Assembly: GCA_016285355.1 (NCBI GenBank)
Contig: JAEEQP010000013.1
Span: forward strand, 7,332 to 71,331
Source: Bacteroidales bacterium
GTDB lineage: Bacteria; Bacteroidota; Bacteroidia; Bacteroidales; F082
Length of the DNA: 64,000 nucleotides
Direction of reading: 5' to 3'
Positions 49,307-58,596 of this stretch are shown piece by piece (the stretch's first letter is position 1; each line of letters opens with the position of its first letter). Under the pieces are notes generated by a model that saw nothing but the letters and a program-made list of their open reading frames with translations, searched no databases and was not told the DNA's origin. Made by a program: the position numbers and the translations under genes.

Positions 49307-51541
49307 CTACTTCATCCTGAATTCCAACACCCCACCCTCCATAATCTGCTGATGGGTAATCTTGTAGTCCTTAATCACCTTTCCATTCAACTTCACGCTT
49401 TTCACATGGATGCGCTTAGGCGTTTTGTTAGGTGCGGAAATCACAAAGTCTTTTCCGTTTTCAAGATGCAAAGTCGCTTTTGTAAATAAAGGCGTGCCGA
49501 TGACATATTCCGCGCTACCCGCATGGAAAGGATAGAAACCCAAAGCGGAAAAGATGTACCAAGCCGACATCTGGCCACAGTCGTCGTTGCCGGCATAACC
49601 GCAAGGCGTGGCACGGTAAAACTCACTTCTCACCTGCTCCACCAACTCCTGCGTGCGCTCGGGCTTGCCTGCAAAGTTGTAAAGATAAACGGTATGGTGA
49701 CTTGGTTCGTTGCCGTGCGCATATTGACCGATGAAGCCGCTGGCGTTACCGTTGACTTCACCGCTTGTGGCAGTGAGGCTGAAGTTCTCGTCGAGTTTCT
49801 TCAGGAAGCCTTTTGTGCCACCAAAGAGGTCGATAAGTCCCTGCGGGTCTTGCGGCACGAACCACATGTACTGCCAGGCGTTGCCTTCAACAAAACAAGG
49901 CTGTTCGTACGACAACGGATCGAAGCCTTCCATCCAGTTGCCGTGTTCATCCTTGGGACGGAAGAAACCAGTTTCGGGGTCGAAGAGGTTTTTGTAGAAC
50001 ATGCTGCGACGATAAAAACGCTCGTAATCTTCGGTTTTGCCCAATTTCTTGGCTACCAAAGCCACGCAGGCATCGTCGAAACTCTGCTCCATGGTGATGC
50101 TCACGCTCTCGTCCTGCAAGGTCTGTGGCAGGTAGCCATACTGTTCCCAAATCTCAAAAGGCGAGTTATAGTGACTACGCGTGCTGCTCTCCACCATAGC
50201 CTGATAAGCCTCCTCCACATTAATTCCCGGAATCTCGGCAAGGATGGCATCAGCCAACACAGGGATGGCGTGGTTGCCAATCATGCAGTAGTTGTCCTGT
50301 CCCCAAAGGTCCCAAATGGGCAAGTAGCCGTATGTTTGGTGATGCAACACCATGTCGCGAACAAATTGCGCGGCGATGTCGGGCGCAATAAGCGTATAAA
50401 GCGGATGCGCAGCACGGAAAGTATCCCAAAGACTGAAAGTACTATGATACACCTGTCCTTTGGGCATCTGCTTGATTTCAAAGTTGGTAGTCATATAGCG
50501 GCCATCCACGTCGCTCATCGTATTGGGCTGCATCAGCACGTGATAAAGGCCTGTATAGAAGATAGTCTTCTGCTCATCTGTGCCTTCGATGTCAATGCGG
50601 CTCAGTTCGCGCTGCCAAGCGTTGTGGGCGGCTTGCACATAATCGTCGAAACGCCAACTCTTGGCCTCGGCTTGCATGTTTCTACGTGCCCCATCCATAT
50701 CGACAGGCGAGATGGCGACTTTAATAATTAATTCGCTACTATCAGAAGGGTCGAAACTCAAGGCGGCACGCAGTGTGCGACCGTTCACCACATCGCTGTT
50801 GCCGACATTTAAACCGCCGTTCATCAAGACATGATGGGTAATCGGTTTGGAGAACTCGGCGCGGAAATAGACTTTGCGTAGTTTCGCCCATCCGCAAACG
50901 ACGCGATAACCTTCTATAGTATAGTCATCCACAAGGCGGATTTGTGCTTGAATGATGTCGTAATACCGCCGACCTGAGTAATACGCATCTCCACGATAGG
51001 TCATTCTGTCGAGGTCAAGGACGACGGTTTGTGGCTTCCCTTCCGGAAATGTGTAACGATGGATGCCCGCGCGAGTAGTGGTCGAAAGCTCCACATTCAC
51101 ACCGCTTTCCTGCAATAACACCTGATAATATCCAGGACGCGCAGACTCCTTGTCATGGCTATAATGCTGGCCAAAGTCGGCTGCTTTCAGCTGTTCAGGT
51201 GTCACGGCGACACTGACAGGCATGAGGCTCACGTCGATAAGGTCGGTGCAGCCTGTACCGCTGAGGTGGGTATGGGTAAAACCATAGATGACGTCTTTGT
51301 TGTAGTCATAGCCCGAACAAGGGTCCCAAGTGACCATCTGTTCCGTCTCAGGACTCAGTTGCACCATGCCCTGCGGCATCGTGGCACCTGGGAAAGTGCT
51401 GCCACTGAGGGCGCCTGTCTCGTCGGTTTGTGTGCCGATGAAGGGATTGACATATTGGGTGTAGTCGTTGGCGCTTTGGGCGCTTAGAAATAGGGGCAGT
51501 AGTAGGAGGGCTGCCAGAAGAAGAACGTGTTTTGTTTTCAT
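49307..51541 (-). CDS. GH92 alpha-mannosidase
   Basis: 744 aa with a signal peptide ending LFLSAQ. GH92 hallmarks: YVNPFIGTQTDETGALSG and PGATMPQGMVQLSPE near the start, then CSGYDYNKDVIYGFTHTHLSG, later FEIWEQYGYLPQ and GNEPSHHTVYLY (acid-region Glu), and CGYAGNDDCGQMSAWYI. It removes alpha-linked mannose from N-glycan or yeast mannan in the periplasm or outside. The start overlaps by 4 bp the HipB-like regulator gene, an uncommon pairing. Confidence 0.93.
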   Translation of the reverse strand: MKTKHVLLLAALLLLPLFLSAQSANDYTQYVNPFIGTQTDETGALSGSTFPGATMPQGMVQLSPETEQMVTWDPCSGYDYNKDVIYGFTHTHLSGTGCTDLIDVSLMPVSVAVTPEQLKAADFGQHYSHDKESARPGYYQVLLQESGVNVELSTTTRAGIHRYTFPEGKPQTVVLDLDRMTYRGDAYYSGRRYYDIIQAQIRLVDDYTIEGYRVVCGWAKLRKVYFRAEFSKPITHHVLMNGGLNVGNSDVVNGRTLRAALSFDPSDSSELIIKVAISPVDMDGARRNMQAEAKSWRFDDYVQAAHNAWQRELSRIDIEGTDEQKTIFYTGLYHVLMQPNTMSDVDGRYMTTNFEIKQMPKGQVYHSTFSLWDTFRAAHPLYTLIAPDIAAQFVRDMVLHHQTYGYLPIWDLWGQDNYCMIGNHAIPVLADAILAEIPGINVEEAYQAMVESSTRSHYNSPFEIWEQYGYLPQTLQDESVSITMEQSFDDACVALVAKKLGKTEDYERFYRRSMFYKNLFDPETGFFRPKDEHGNWMEGFDPLSYEQPCFVEGNAWQYMWFVPQDPQGLIDLFGGTKGFLKKLDENFSLTATSGEVNGNASGFIGQYAHGNEPSHHTVYLYNFAGKPERTQELVEQVRSEFYRATPCGYAGNDDCGQMSAWYIFSALGFYPFHAGSAEYVIGTPLFTKATLHLENGKDFVISAPNKTPKRIHVKSVKLNGKVIKDYKITHQQIMEGGVLEFRMK

Positions 51542-51879
51542 TTTGTTATTTGTTTATTTTGAATGCGATTACCAGTAGCTCGTTTACGCATGGTGGATTG
51601 CATGGAGTGAACAAAGTCGTAGTATTCGCTCGGACTCAGTTGCTCTTCCTCCACCAAAGGTTGCAAGATGTCAAGTTTCCCCAATATTCGCAGCACCCTC
51701 AGTAATGAATCGAACGAGCGAATCTCTCCTTTTTCCATCTTTTTGATAGACGACAACGACACGTTGGCAGTTTCCGAAAGGCTTTGCTGGGTAATGTTCT
51801 GCTTCAACCTGACGGTTCTCAGTTTGTTACCGATTCGGCTAAGGATTACCGCATCAGCAAGCATATAGATATCATCCAT
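51538..51879 (-). CDS. HipB-like XRE family regulator
   Basis: 113 aa with one helix-turn-helix (LRTVRLKQNITQQSLSETAN, then VSLSSIKKMEKGEI) of the XRE/HipB type. HipB normally pairs with the HipA kinase; no hipA is present here. Instead the gene is translationally coupled (ATGA) to the GH92 mannosidase. A repeat-rich operator at 51878-51931 suggests autoregulation. Confidence 0.8.
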   Translation of the reverse strand: MDDIYMLADAVILSRIGNKLRTVRLKQNITQQSLSETANVSLSSIKKMEKGEIRSFDSLLRVLRILGKLDILQPLVEEEQLSPSEYYDFVHSMQSTMRKRATGNRIQNKQITK

Positions 51880-51931
51880 AATAGTTTAATATTGAACTAT
51901 TCGGATGCAAAAATACGAATAATAGTTTAAT
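51878..51931. promoter_or_regulatory. putative operator/promoter of the XRE-GH92 operon
   Basis: The 13-nt ATAATAGTTTAAT occurs directly repeated at 51878-51890 and 51919-51931. ATAGTT (51881-51886) and AACTAT (51895-51900) form an inverted repeat. The -7 element TATTTTTG (51908-51915, minus) lies between them. The layout fits binding by the XRE protein that it precedes. Confidence 0.6.
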
Positions 51932-52034
51932 TTGCAACTGTTATTGACAAAAAACAATCAGAGTTTTTTACATCTTTCATCAAATTTTTCCCTCTATCTC
52001 TTATCATTCCAATATTTTTTCGTTTCTTTGCCTT

Positions 52035-52298
52035 GCCAAACGTATTAAACGCGCTTGGCAGACATACTAAAAGAAAAGGCGTTGTACTACGCTTTATCTG
52101 TGGCGTTCCGAATCTCGCAAATTCAAAACTTTCCACAAGATGAAGCAATGGCCAACGCCCATTGTGGTAGTTTATACACTCCTTATTTGTATATACTAAC
52201 AGCGTGGGCTTCGGCATTGCTTATCCTTGGAAAGTAGGCAATGCGAGAGCCTCGGAACGCGGGATGAGCAATAGTTCAGATACCCGCGCTTCTTTTTT
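52035..52298 (+). ncRNA. structured RNA, copy 2 (upstream of the 52.4-kb lipoprotein)
   Basis: The closing stem is GCGTTCCG-aa-TCTCGCA (52103-52119) with TGCGAGA-gcct-CGGAACGC (52242-52260). An inner stem pairs ACTTTCCA with TGGAAAGT, and GATGAAGCAATG with CATTGCTTATC. Then CGCGGG pairs with CCCGCG before a T6 tract (52293-52298), a terminator whose left arm begins in the closing stem. The transcript start is taken near 52035. The shared words with copy 1 are ATCTCGCAAATT and ATGCGAGAGCCT. A small hairpin (TTGCCAA/TTGGCA) precedes the rod. Confidence 0.65.
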
Positions 52299-52397
52299 CG
52301 GTGTGTTTTGATAGTAACCAATCAAATTCAAAAAGGATTTGGCGTTTTGGGTGTCGCGCTGAAAAAACGAAGGAAATCAACATAAAATCAAACAGAT

Positions 52398-53576
52398 ATG
52401 AGTAAGTTTATGAAGGCTATAGCAGCCATAATGCTAATGGTGGCGGTAGCGTGTACCGCCGGATGTAACAAACCTGACGACACGAACGACCCCAATAATG
52501 AGGGAAATGGAGACGGAGGCAATGGCTCTGATACGGAACTCCCAACTGGTATGTATCTTGGTATCATTGGTTTTAATGACGATTTACACGTCTTGCCAAT
52601 TACCCGACTTAATGAGCAATCAATTGGCGAGGATACCACATTCATAAATAATTTGAAGATGAGCGATGCCACCTTGCTTATTGAAGCAGTGAATACATCT
52701 TTGGACATGATTTCATCAAATGGCATTCCAAAGGATTTGATTAATGTCTCAATTGTCAATTTTACCGATGGTATGGATGAAGGATCTTATTGGTATTCCA
52801 ATAATACACATGGCACTCATTATAGTGGTTATCATGATTACCTTGAAGTGGTGACACAACGAATTCGAACCGAGAAAGTCACTGAAATACCCATTGAAGC
52901 TCACACCATTGGAATCCTAGGTAATGATGTTCAAAATGTTGACCTTTTTCGTGACATTCTTAACGGAATTTCATCACTATCGATTGATGGAAATGTGTAT
53001 GTGCATTTTGTCACCGATTTTTCTGAAGTTCAGGCAGATTTCAAAGAAATTGCGGAAAATCTTCACCAAACATCCATAAATTCTATTTTGACCATGCGTT
53101 TTCCGGCTCCAAACGCCAACGACCGAATACGTTTTACATTCGATTCCATAGATGATGTATCGCAATCACATCACTATATTGAGGGTGTCTTCATTTTGGG
53201 TAGTGATGGGAAAGGCGTGCTGACCAATGTGCAATATGTGGGAATGAGCAGTTCAAGTGGAAATACGGTCACGGCGAATTCAGAGGGAACTTCCAAGATT
53301 GTTTTCAAGTTTGAAGGCATGAAAGACTCTGGTAATAACAATTTCACCACTAATAGCATCAAGCATGTCAAAAAGTGGACTTACAATACGGACAATAACA
53401 CATGGGTTCACAATTCTGAATGGGTAAGTTCAGGAAATACAAATGTCGACAATAAGTATTACAGTTCTCTTATCATTTTGAATCTGGATTGTTCGTTATC
53501 ATTAGGCGAACAGGCATTTAAAGAGCTGAAAACTATTGCTAAAGAATTTGTAAATGTATTAAAAACAGACAATTAA
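52398..53576 (+). CDS. surface lipoprotein with possible vWA-like domain
   Basis: 392 aa with a lipobox (VACTAGC) and an Asn/Gly/Asp-rich linker. After residue 50 there is a region like a von Willebrand A fold (LGIIGFNDDLHVLPIT, then ATLLIEAVNTSLDMISSN and VSIVNFTDGMDEG), but the MIDAS serines are not obvious. It is probably exported to the cell surface. It is followed 12 bp later by the Ig-repeat lipoprotein, and the pair likely works together. A structured RNA lies upstream. Confidence 0.6.
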   Translation: MSKFMKAIAAIMLMVAVACTAGCNKPDDTNDPNNEGNGDGGNGSDTELPTGMYLGIIGFNDDLHVLPITRLNEQSIGEDTTFINNLKMSDATLLIEAVNTSLDMISSNGIPKDLINVSIVNFTDGMDEGSYWYSNNTHGTHYSGYHDYLEVVTQRIRTEKVTEIPIEAHTIGILGNDVQNVDLFRDILNGISSLSIDGNVYVHFVTDFSEVQADFKEIAENLHQTSINSILTMRFPAPNANDRIRFTFDSIDDVSQSHHYIEGVFILGSDGKGVLTNVQYVGMSSSSGNTVTANSEGTSKIVFKFEGMKDSGNNNFTTNSIKHVKKWTYNTDNNTWVHNSEWVSSGNTNVDNKYYSSLIILNLDCSLSLGEQAFKELKTIAKEFVNVLKTDN

Positions 53577-53588
53577 TCACAATGACTT

Positions 53589-56354
53589 ATGAGGAACATG
53601 TATAAAAGTGTTACAGCCATTATTGTGATGGTTGTTTCGGTATTCGCATTATCAACTTGCAAGAAGGACAAGGAAGAGAAAATAGATCCTCCTATAGTGA
53701 AAGTCTTTGATGCCGCCATCACGGTCAACTACACCAAAGCAAGTGTTTCTGCCGAGGTAACCGACCAAGGTGGTGCCGAGGTGAAATCAAAAGGTTTCGT
53801 TTACGGCCTGCCGAATGGTAGCATGGATACGGTATTCTGTGGTAGCGGAACAGGCATTTATTCCGCAGATTTGAACAATCTTCAGCCCAACACCACATAC
53901 GTTTACGAGGCTTTCGCCAAAAACAAAGGCGGCATGGGTACAAGTGGCAAAGTGACTTTTACCACCCGCAACCTTGAAATGCCAACGGTGAAAACCAGTG
54001 AGGTAGATGATGTGAAAATCACCACGGCTTTATGTGGCGGTAATGTCATCGACGACGGTGGCATGAATGTTACTCAGAGGGGTGTTTGTTGGAGTACAAA
54101 CCATAATCCAACGACTGACAACAATCATGTTTTGGTAGGAAGTGGAACAGGTGTTTTCTCGTGTACAATAACCGACCTCTCTGCTAACACGACTTATTAC
54201 ATCCGTGCGTATGCCATCAACGATAAGGGTACAGCTTACGGCGAGGAAAAGAAATTTACTACACAAGATTATGGCTTGCCTAAATTGATTACGAACAATG
54301 TGACCAACATCACACAAACCACAGCCATTGGTGGTGGCGAAGTAACCGACGATGGTGGCCTAACGGTGACTGATCGCGGTATCTGCTGGAGTTCCAACCA
54401 CAATCCCAGTATCAACAACCACATAGTACCAGCTGGTGAGGGTCTTGGCAGTTATACATGCAATATTACAGGTTTAAATGTGCACACAACCTACTATGTT
54501 CGTGCCTATGCCACCAACAGCAAAGGAACTTCCTACGGTGACGAAGTGAGTTTCAACACATCGGCTAGTTTACCCACAATATCCACAGGAACCATTTCCA
54601 ACATTACCCAAACTACTGCTATTAGCGGTGGCAATGTCACTTCGGACGGAGGCGCAACAGTCACAGCTAAAGGCATATGCTGGAGTTCTAACCAGAATCC
54701 TACGATTGGCAATCATCATACAAGTGATGGCACAGGAACAGGTAGCTTTACCAGTAACCTAACAGACCTGACCCCAGGCAAGACATATTATGTTCGTGCG
54801 TACGCGACCAATAGCGTAGGCACAAGTTATGGCGAACAAAAGACTTTTACAACCAATCCTGTGAATAAGCCTACGGTAACAACTAATAATGTGACCAACA
54901 TTACCCAAACCTCTGCCACTTGCGGCGGCAACGTAACTTCAGATGGAGGCGCAACAGTTACCGCGAGAGGTATCTGTTGGAGTTCAACAAATCAAAATCC
55001 TACGATTAGCAATCATATTATTAGCAATGGCACAGGAACAGGTAACTTCACGAGCAGCATTACTGGATTGACTGCGGGTAAGACTTATTATGTTCGGGCT
55101 TATGCAACCAATAGTGCAGGAACAAGTTATGGCGAGCAAAAGACTTTTACAACCAATTCTGTGAATAAACCTACTGTAACAACTAATACCGTGACCAATA
55201 TCAATCAAAATTCTGCCACTTGCGGCGGTAATGTGACCGCTGATGGAGGCGCAACGGTCACAGCAAGAGGCGTTTGCTGGAATACAAGCCAAAACCCAAC
55301 AATAAGCAATAGCCATACTTCAAATGGTTCCGGAACAGGCAACTTCACCTGCAACATTACTGGATTGACTGCAGGTAAAACTTACTATGTTCGCGCTTAT
55401 GCAACCAATAGTGTAGGAACAAGTTACGGCGAACAAAAGACTTTTACAACCACTTCGGTTAATAAGCCTACAGTAACAACCAATGATGTACTTAATGTCA
55501 ACCAAACTTCGGCTTTTTGTGGTGGTAATGTGACCAATGCTGGTGGTGGTACAGTGACAGCCCGAGGAGTGTGTTGGAATACTAGTCCTAATCCAACCAT
55601 TAATAACAGCCACACAAATAATGGGTCAGGTACAGGTAGTTTTTCAAGTTATATTACAGGTCTAACTCCAGGCAAAACCTATTATGTTCGTGCCTATGCG
55701 ACTAATAGCGCTGGAACAGGATATGGAATTCAAAAGACATTTACAACAGAAAGTACCTTAGAGGGCTGGCTATATTATGGAGAATGGAATAATCATTGGC
55801 AGAGTTGGGGGTTAACTAATGGTGGTACAAAGGAGTGGGCTGTGATGTTCCCAACATCAATTCTTTCACAATATTCAGGCACTAGTATAACTAAAGTGGA
55901 TACTTATATTGGTGAAACTGGATCATACACTTTAAAAATTTATAGAGGGGGTACATCCCAACCAACTACATTAATGAAAACACAGAATTTTAACGTAACT
56001 ACTACTGGATGGAATACAGTTAATATTTCACCTATCACAATGGTTACAACATCTACTCTTTGGGTTTCAATAACAACTACGCATAATGCAGGCCAATACC
56101 CAGCAGGTTCTTGTGAAGGAATTAATAACCCTAATGCTCGTTGGAATAATGATAATGGATATGGTTGGACTGATGTATATGAAAGCAATGGCAATGTAGA
56201 CCTTTGCTGGGAAATACAAGTTTGGGTTACCAATCAAGCCAAGGGAGAAAAAGGACTTGAGATACAATTACCCCAAGTGCCAGCCAGTCCGCAACAAACA
56301 CATGAAATCAAAGTATCCAGGAACCCACATGAAGGCCCGAAAAAGTATAAATGA
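53589..56354 (+). CDS. surface lipoprotein with seven Ig/FN3-like repeats
   Basis: 921 aa with a lipobox (ALSTC) after a signal segment. From about residue 38 seven modules of 95-100 residues follow, each with GGxVxxDGGxTVTxRGxCW, then GTGxFxxxIxGLxxGKTYYVRAYATNSxGTSYG. A C-terminal domain of about 200 residues follows (LYYGEWNNHWQSWGL start, DLCWEIQVWV near the end). The sequence lacks a T9SS tail and ends in a basic Lys-rich stretch. It probably forms a long surface stalk. The repeats are nearly identical at the DNA level in places. Confidence 0.75.
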   Translation: MRNMYKSVTAIIVMVVSVFALSTCKKDKEEKIDPPIVKVFDAAITVNYTKASVSAEVTDQGGAEVKSKGFVYGLPNGSMDTVFCGSGTGIYSADLNNLQPNTTYVYEAFAKNKGGMGTSGKVTFTTRNLEMPTVKTSEVDDVKITTALCGGNVIDDGGMNVTQRGVCWSTNHNPTTDNNHVLVGSGTGVFSCTITDLSANTTYYIRAYAINDKGTAYGEEKKFTTQDYGLPKLITNNVTNITQTTAIGGGEVTDDGGLTVTDRGICWSSNHNPSINNHIVPAGEGLGSYTCNITGLNVHTTYYVRAYATNSKGTSYGDEVSFNTSASLPTISTGTISNITQTTAISGGNVTSDGGATVTAKGICWSSNQNPTIGNHHTSDGTGTGSFTSNLTDLTPGKTYYVRAYATNSVGTSYGEQKTFTTNPVNKPTVTTNNVTNITQTSATCGGNVTSDGGATVTARGICWSSTNQNPTISNHIISNGTGTGNFTSSITGLTAGKTYYVRAYATNSAGTSYGEQKTFTTNSVNKPTVTTNTVTNINQNSATCGGNVTADGGATVTARGVCWNTSQNPTISNSHTSNGSGTGNFTCNITGLTAGKTYYVRAYATNSVGTSYGEQKTFTTTSVNKPTVTTNDVLNVNQTSAFCGGNVTNAGGGTVTARGVCWNTSPNPTINNSHTNNGSGTGSFSSYITGLTPGKTYYVRAYATNSAGTGYGIQKTFTTESTLEGWLYYGEWNNHWQSWGLTNGGTKEWAVMFPTSILSQYSGTSITKVDTYIGETGSYTLKIYRGGTSQPTTLMKTQNFNVTTTGWNTVNISPITMVTTSTLWVSITTTHNAGQYPAGSCEGINNPNARWNNDNGYGWTDVYESNGNVDLCWEIQVWVTNQAKGEKGLEIQLPQVPASPQQTHEIKVSRNPHEGPKKYK
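54287..55746 (+). repeat. tandem ~290-bp coding repeats of the Ig-like modules
   Basis: Modules 3-7 of the lipoprotein gene are about 285-300 bp each. Modules 4-7 share stretches such as GGTGGTAATGTGACC-like and CAAAAGACTTTTACAACC, making unequal recombination and repeat-number change likely. It was checked and is not a CRISPR array: the repeats are continuous coding sequence. Confidence 0.7.
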
Positions 56355-56400
56355 TAATTGTTTTAGAGGAAGTATAATTCCAAGCAACTAAAGTGAACGA

Positions 56401-56450
56401 AGCCATCCTTATAGTTCCGAAGGAAAACAGGAGCATAAGGATGGCTTTTT
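56401..56450 (+). terminator. intrinsic terminator after the Ig-repeat lipoprotein
   Basis: AGCCATCCTTAT (56401-56412) and ATAAGGATGGCT (56435-56446) form a 12-bp stem followed by a T-tract. Confidence 0.85.
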
Positions 56451-56533
56451 GTGTATATCGAGGTTTGACAAGATAAAAGAAAAACAATCATAAACCGCCT
56501 CATGTTTTTGGACGGTTTGTTACTACCGCTATG

Positions 56534-56830
56534 TCATACCATCACAACCCAATGCCCAGCACTTGTGTTGCCCTCACGGATCAGAATACCCTTCTTTTGC
56601 AGGGCTGAAAGGTCACGTTGCACAGTTCGAGAATCTACTGACAAAACTACCGACATTTGCTTGCTGGAAATGAATGGATTCTCTTTTATCAACTCACATA
56701 TTTTCTTCTGTCTATCAGTTAGTTGAACTACCGACAAACTTACGACATCACTTACGACATTTTTTCTGCCACTGGTGACATCATAACCGCGCTGGAATGC
56801 CACCAGTGTGCCACCGCAATGTAATTTCAC
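56534..56830 (-). pseudogene. C-terminal fragment of an AlbA/AAA_4-type DNA-binding protein
   Basis: 98 aa that read SVVQLTDRQKKICELIKENP, then SSKQMSVVLSVDSRTVQRDLSALQKKGI. This matches the C-terminal winged helix of the large ATP-binding/AlbA_2 putative transcriptional regulators, without their N-terminal 350 residues. A leading hydrophilic part (KNVVSDVVSLS) fits the linker. It could be a small stand-alone HTH, but a truncated gene is more likely. Confidence 0.5.
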
Positions 56831-56884
56831 CGTTGGCCATTCTACAAAACCACACCACTTTTCTCACCGAAACAAAACATTTCT

Positions 56885-56892
56885 TATCTTTG
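56885..56892 (+). promoter_or_regulatory. -7 element of the acyl-CoA ligase gene
   Basis: TATCTTTG matches TAnnTTTG, 30 bp before the chosen ATG, and rules out the longer in-frame start at 56797. Confidence 0.6.
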
Positions 56893-56922
56893 CCGCTTCA
56901 AATTTTCAATCATCATACTATT

Positions 56923-58584
56923 ATGAAAACTCCGAAACAAGTAGAACCTACCAAACACTTTTTTGAATACTTCAACGAGAACCTCCCCAAGAACTGGGAC
57001 GAACCCGCTTTGACGGATTACGATGACGTCACGAGTTATACCTACGGCGAGATGGGTGCCAAGATGATGCAGGTGCAAGCCATGCTGGAGGTTGCAGGAT
57101 TAAAGGCTGGCGACAAAATTGCTATCTGCTCGAAGAACTGCGCCAACTGGGCCATTGCCTTCCTCGCCATCGCTGCCAACCGTGGCGTGGTGGTGTCCAT
57201 TATGGATGCTTTCGTCGAGAGCGATATCGAAAACCTCGTTACGCACTCCGACGCCAAGGCCATCTTCGTCGGTCCCGCGGTCTGGAAACGTCTCCACCCC
57301 GACAAGATGCCCAACATACAAATCGCCATCGGAACGGAACAGTTCCGTGTGCTCTATACCAAAGACGAGCAACTGAATACGGTGAAAGAGGATGCTGAAA
57401 AGCTCTTCAACGAAAGATACCCCAACGGCTTCACCAAGGCCGATGTCAACCTGCCCACCGACAACCTCGATGAGCTGATGATCATCAATTACACCTCGGG
57501 CACTACAAGCGCCCCGAAAGGTGTCATGCTGTCGTACCGCGCCATCTCCGCCAACGTGCAATACAGCCAAGAGACTATCCCCAACCACGCCGGCTGGACC
57601 GAAGTGTGCATGCTGCCTCTCTCCCACATGTTCGGCATGACGATTGAATTTCTTTACCAAATCGCTGGCGGATGCCATGTCTATTTCCTGAGCAAGACCC
57701 CTTCGCCAACCATCTTGTTAAAAGCCTACAAAGAGACAAAACCCTATATGATTCTCACCGTACCGCTTGTACTGGAGAAAATCTTCAAAGCGAAGATCTT
57801 CCCTGCCCTCAACAAACCTATGGTAAAGTTCTTGTGGCATACGCCGTTACTCTGCAAGATTGTGGAAAAGACCATCTACAAACAACTGATGGAGGCCTTT
57901 GGTGGCAACCTCATCTGGCTCATCACCGGTGGTGCCGCCATCAACGCGGAAGTGGAAAAGGTGTTCCGACGCATCAAGTTCCCCTTCGTGGTGGGCTATG
58001 GCATGACCGAAGCTGGACCGCTCATCTGCTACGAGCACTGGTACAACGAGATGATAGGTTGTTGCGGCTCCTGCGTCACCCGCAACGAGCTGAAAATTGA
58101 CTCACCCGACCCAGAGAATGTGGTTGGCGAAATCCTATTCCGCGGCGAACACGTGATGATGGGCTATTACAAGAACGAAGAAGCCACCCGCAACGCCATT
58201 GACGAAGACGGTTGGCTACATACCGGCGACCTCGGCACCATGAACAAGAAGGGCTTGCTATTTATCAAAGGCCGTTCAAAGGCCATGATTCTGAGTTCCA
58301 ACGGCCAAAACATCTATCCTGAAGAAATCGAAGACAAGATCAACAACCTGCCTGGTGTGGTTGAGTCACTCATCGTAGGTCGTCAAGGCAAGATTGTCGC
58401 CTTGGTCTATCCCGATGAGAAATACGACCTGCATGACATGAGCATGGATGAGTTGATGAACGAAAACCTCGCCAAGCTGAATGCTATGCTGCCTGCTTAT
58501 TCCAAGGTGTCGTCCATCGTCCTCATTGACAAGGAGTTCGAGAAGACGCCCAAACGGAGCATCAGAAGATTTTTGTACAGTTAG
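56923..58584 (+). CDS. AMP-dependent long-chain acyl-CoA synthetase
   Basis: The start ATG 56923-56925 gives 553 aa. ANL-superfamily motifs: NYTSGTTSAPKGVM (about residue 189), GYGMTEAGPL, GWLHTGDLG, and KGRSKAMILSSNGQNIYPEEIE. The C-terminal catalytic Lys is in the FEKTPKRSIRRF region. It activates a fatty acid with ATP to acyl-CoA (or acyl-AMP). Length and the YTSGTTSAPK core fit fatty-acid ligases of Bacteroidota. It is a single-gene unit behind its own -7 element. Confidence 0.88.
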   Translation: MKTPKQVEPTKHFFEYFNENLPKNWDEPALTDYDDVTSYTYGEMGAKMMQVQAMLEVAGLKAGDKIAICSKNCANWAIAFLAIAANRGVVVSIMDAFVESDIENLVTHSDAKAIFVGPAVWKRLHPDKMPNIQIAIGTEQFRVLYTKDEQLNTVKEDAEKLFNERYPNGFTKADVNLPTDNLDELMIINYTSGTTSAPKGVMLSYRAISANVQYSQETIPNHAGWTEVCMLPLSHMFGMTIEFLYQIAGGCHVYFLSKTPSPTILLKAYKETKPYMILTVPLVLEKIFKAKIFPALNKPMVKFLWHTPLLCKIVEKTIYKQLMEAFGGNLIWLITGGAAINAEVEKVFRRIKFPFVVGYGMTEAGPLICYEHWYNEMIGCCGSCVTRNELKIDSPDPENVVGEILFRGEHVMMGYYKNEEATRNAIDEDGWLHTGDLGTMNKKGLLFIKGRSKAMILSSNGQNIYPEEIEDKINNLPGVVESLIVGRQGKIVALVYPDEKYDLHDMSMDELMNENLAKLNAMLPAYSKVSSIVLIDKEFEKTPKRSIRRFLYS

Positions 58585-58596
58585 TTGATAGGATAA

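Noticed and set aside
49523..50731. 402-codon plus-strand ORF
   Set aside because: It lies antisense to the GH92 gene, whose motifs are clear; its translation is low-complexity His/Val/Ala-rich.
54287..55746. Possible CRISPR array from the regular repeats
   Set aside because: Repeats are about 290 bp and translate continuously as Ig-like modules; no 25-40-bp repeats with unique spacers and no cas genes.
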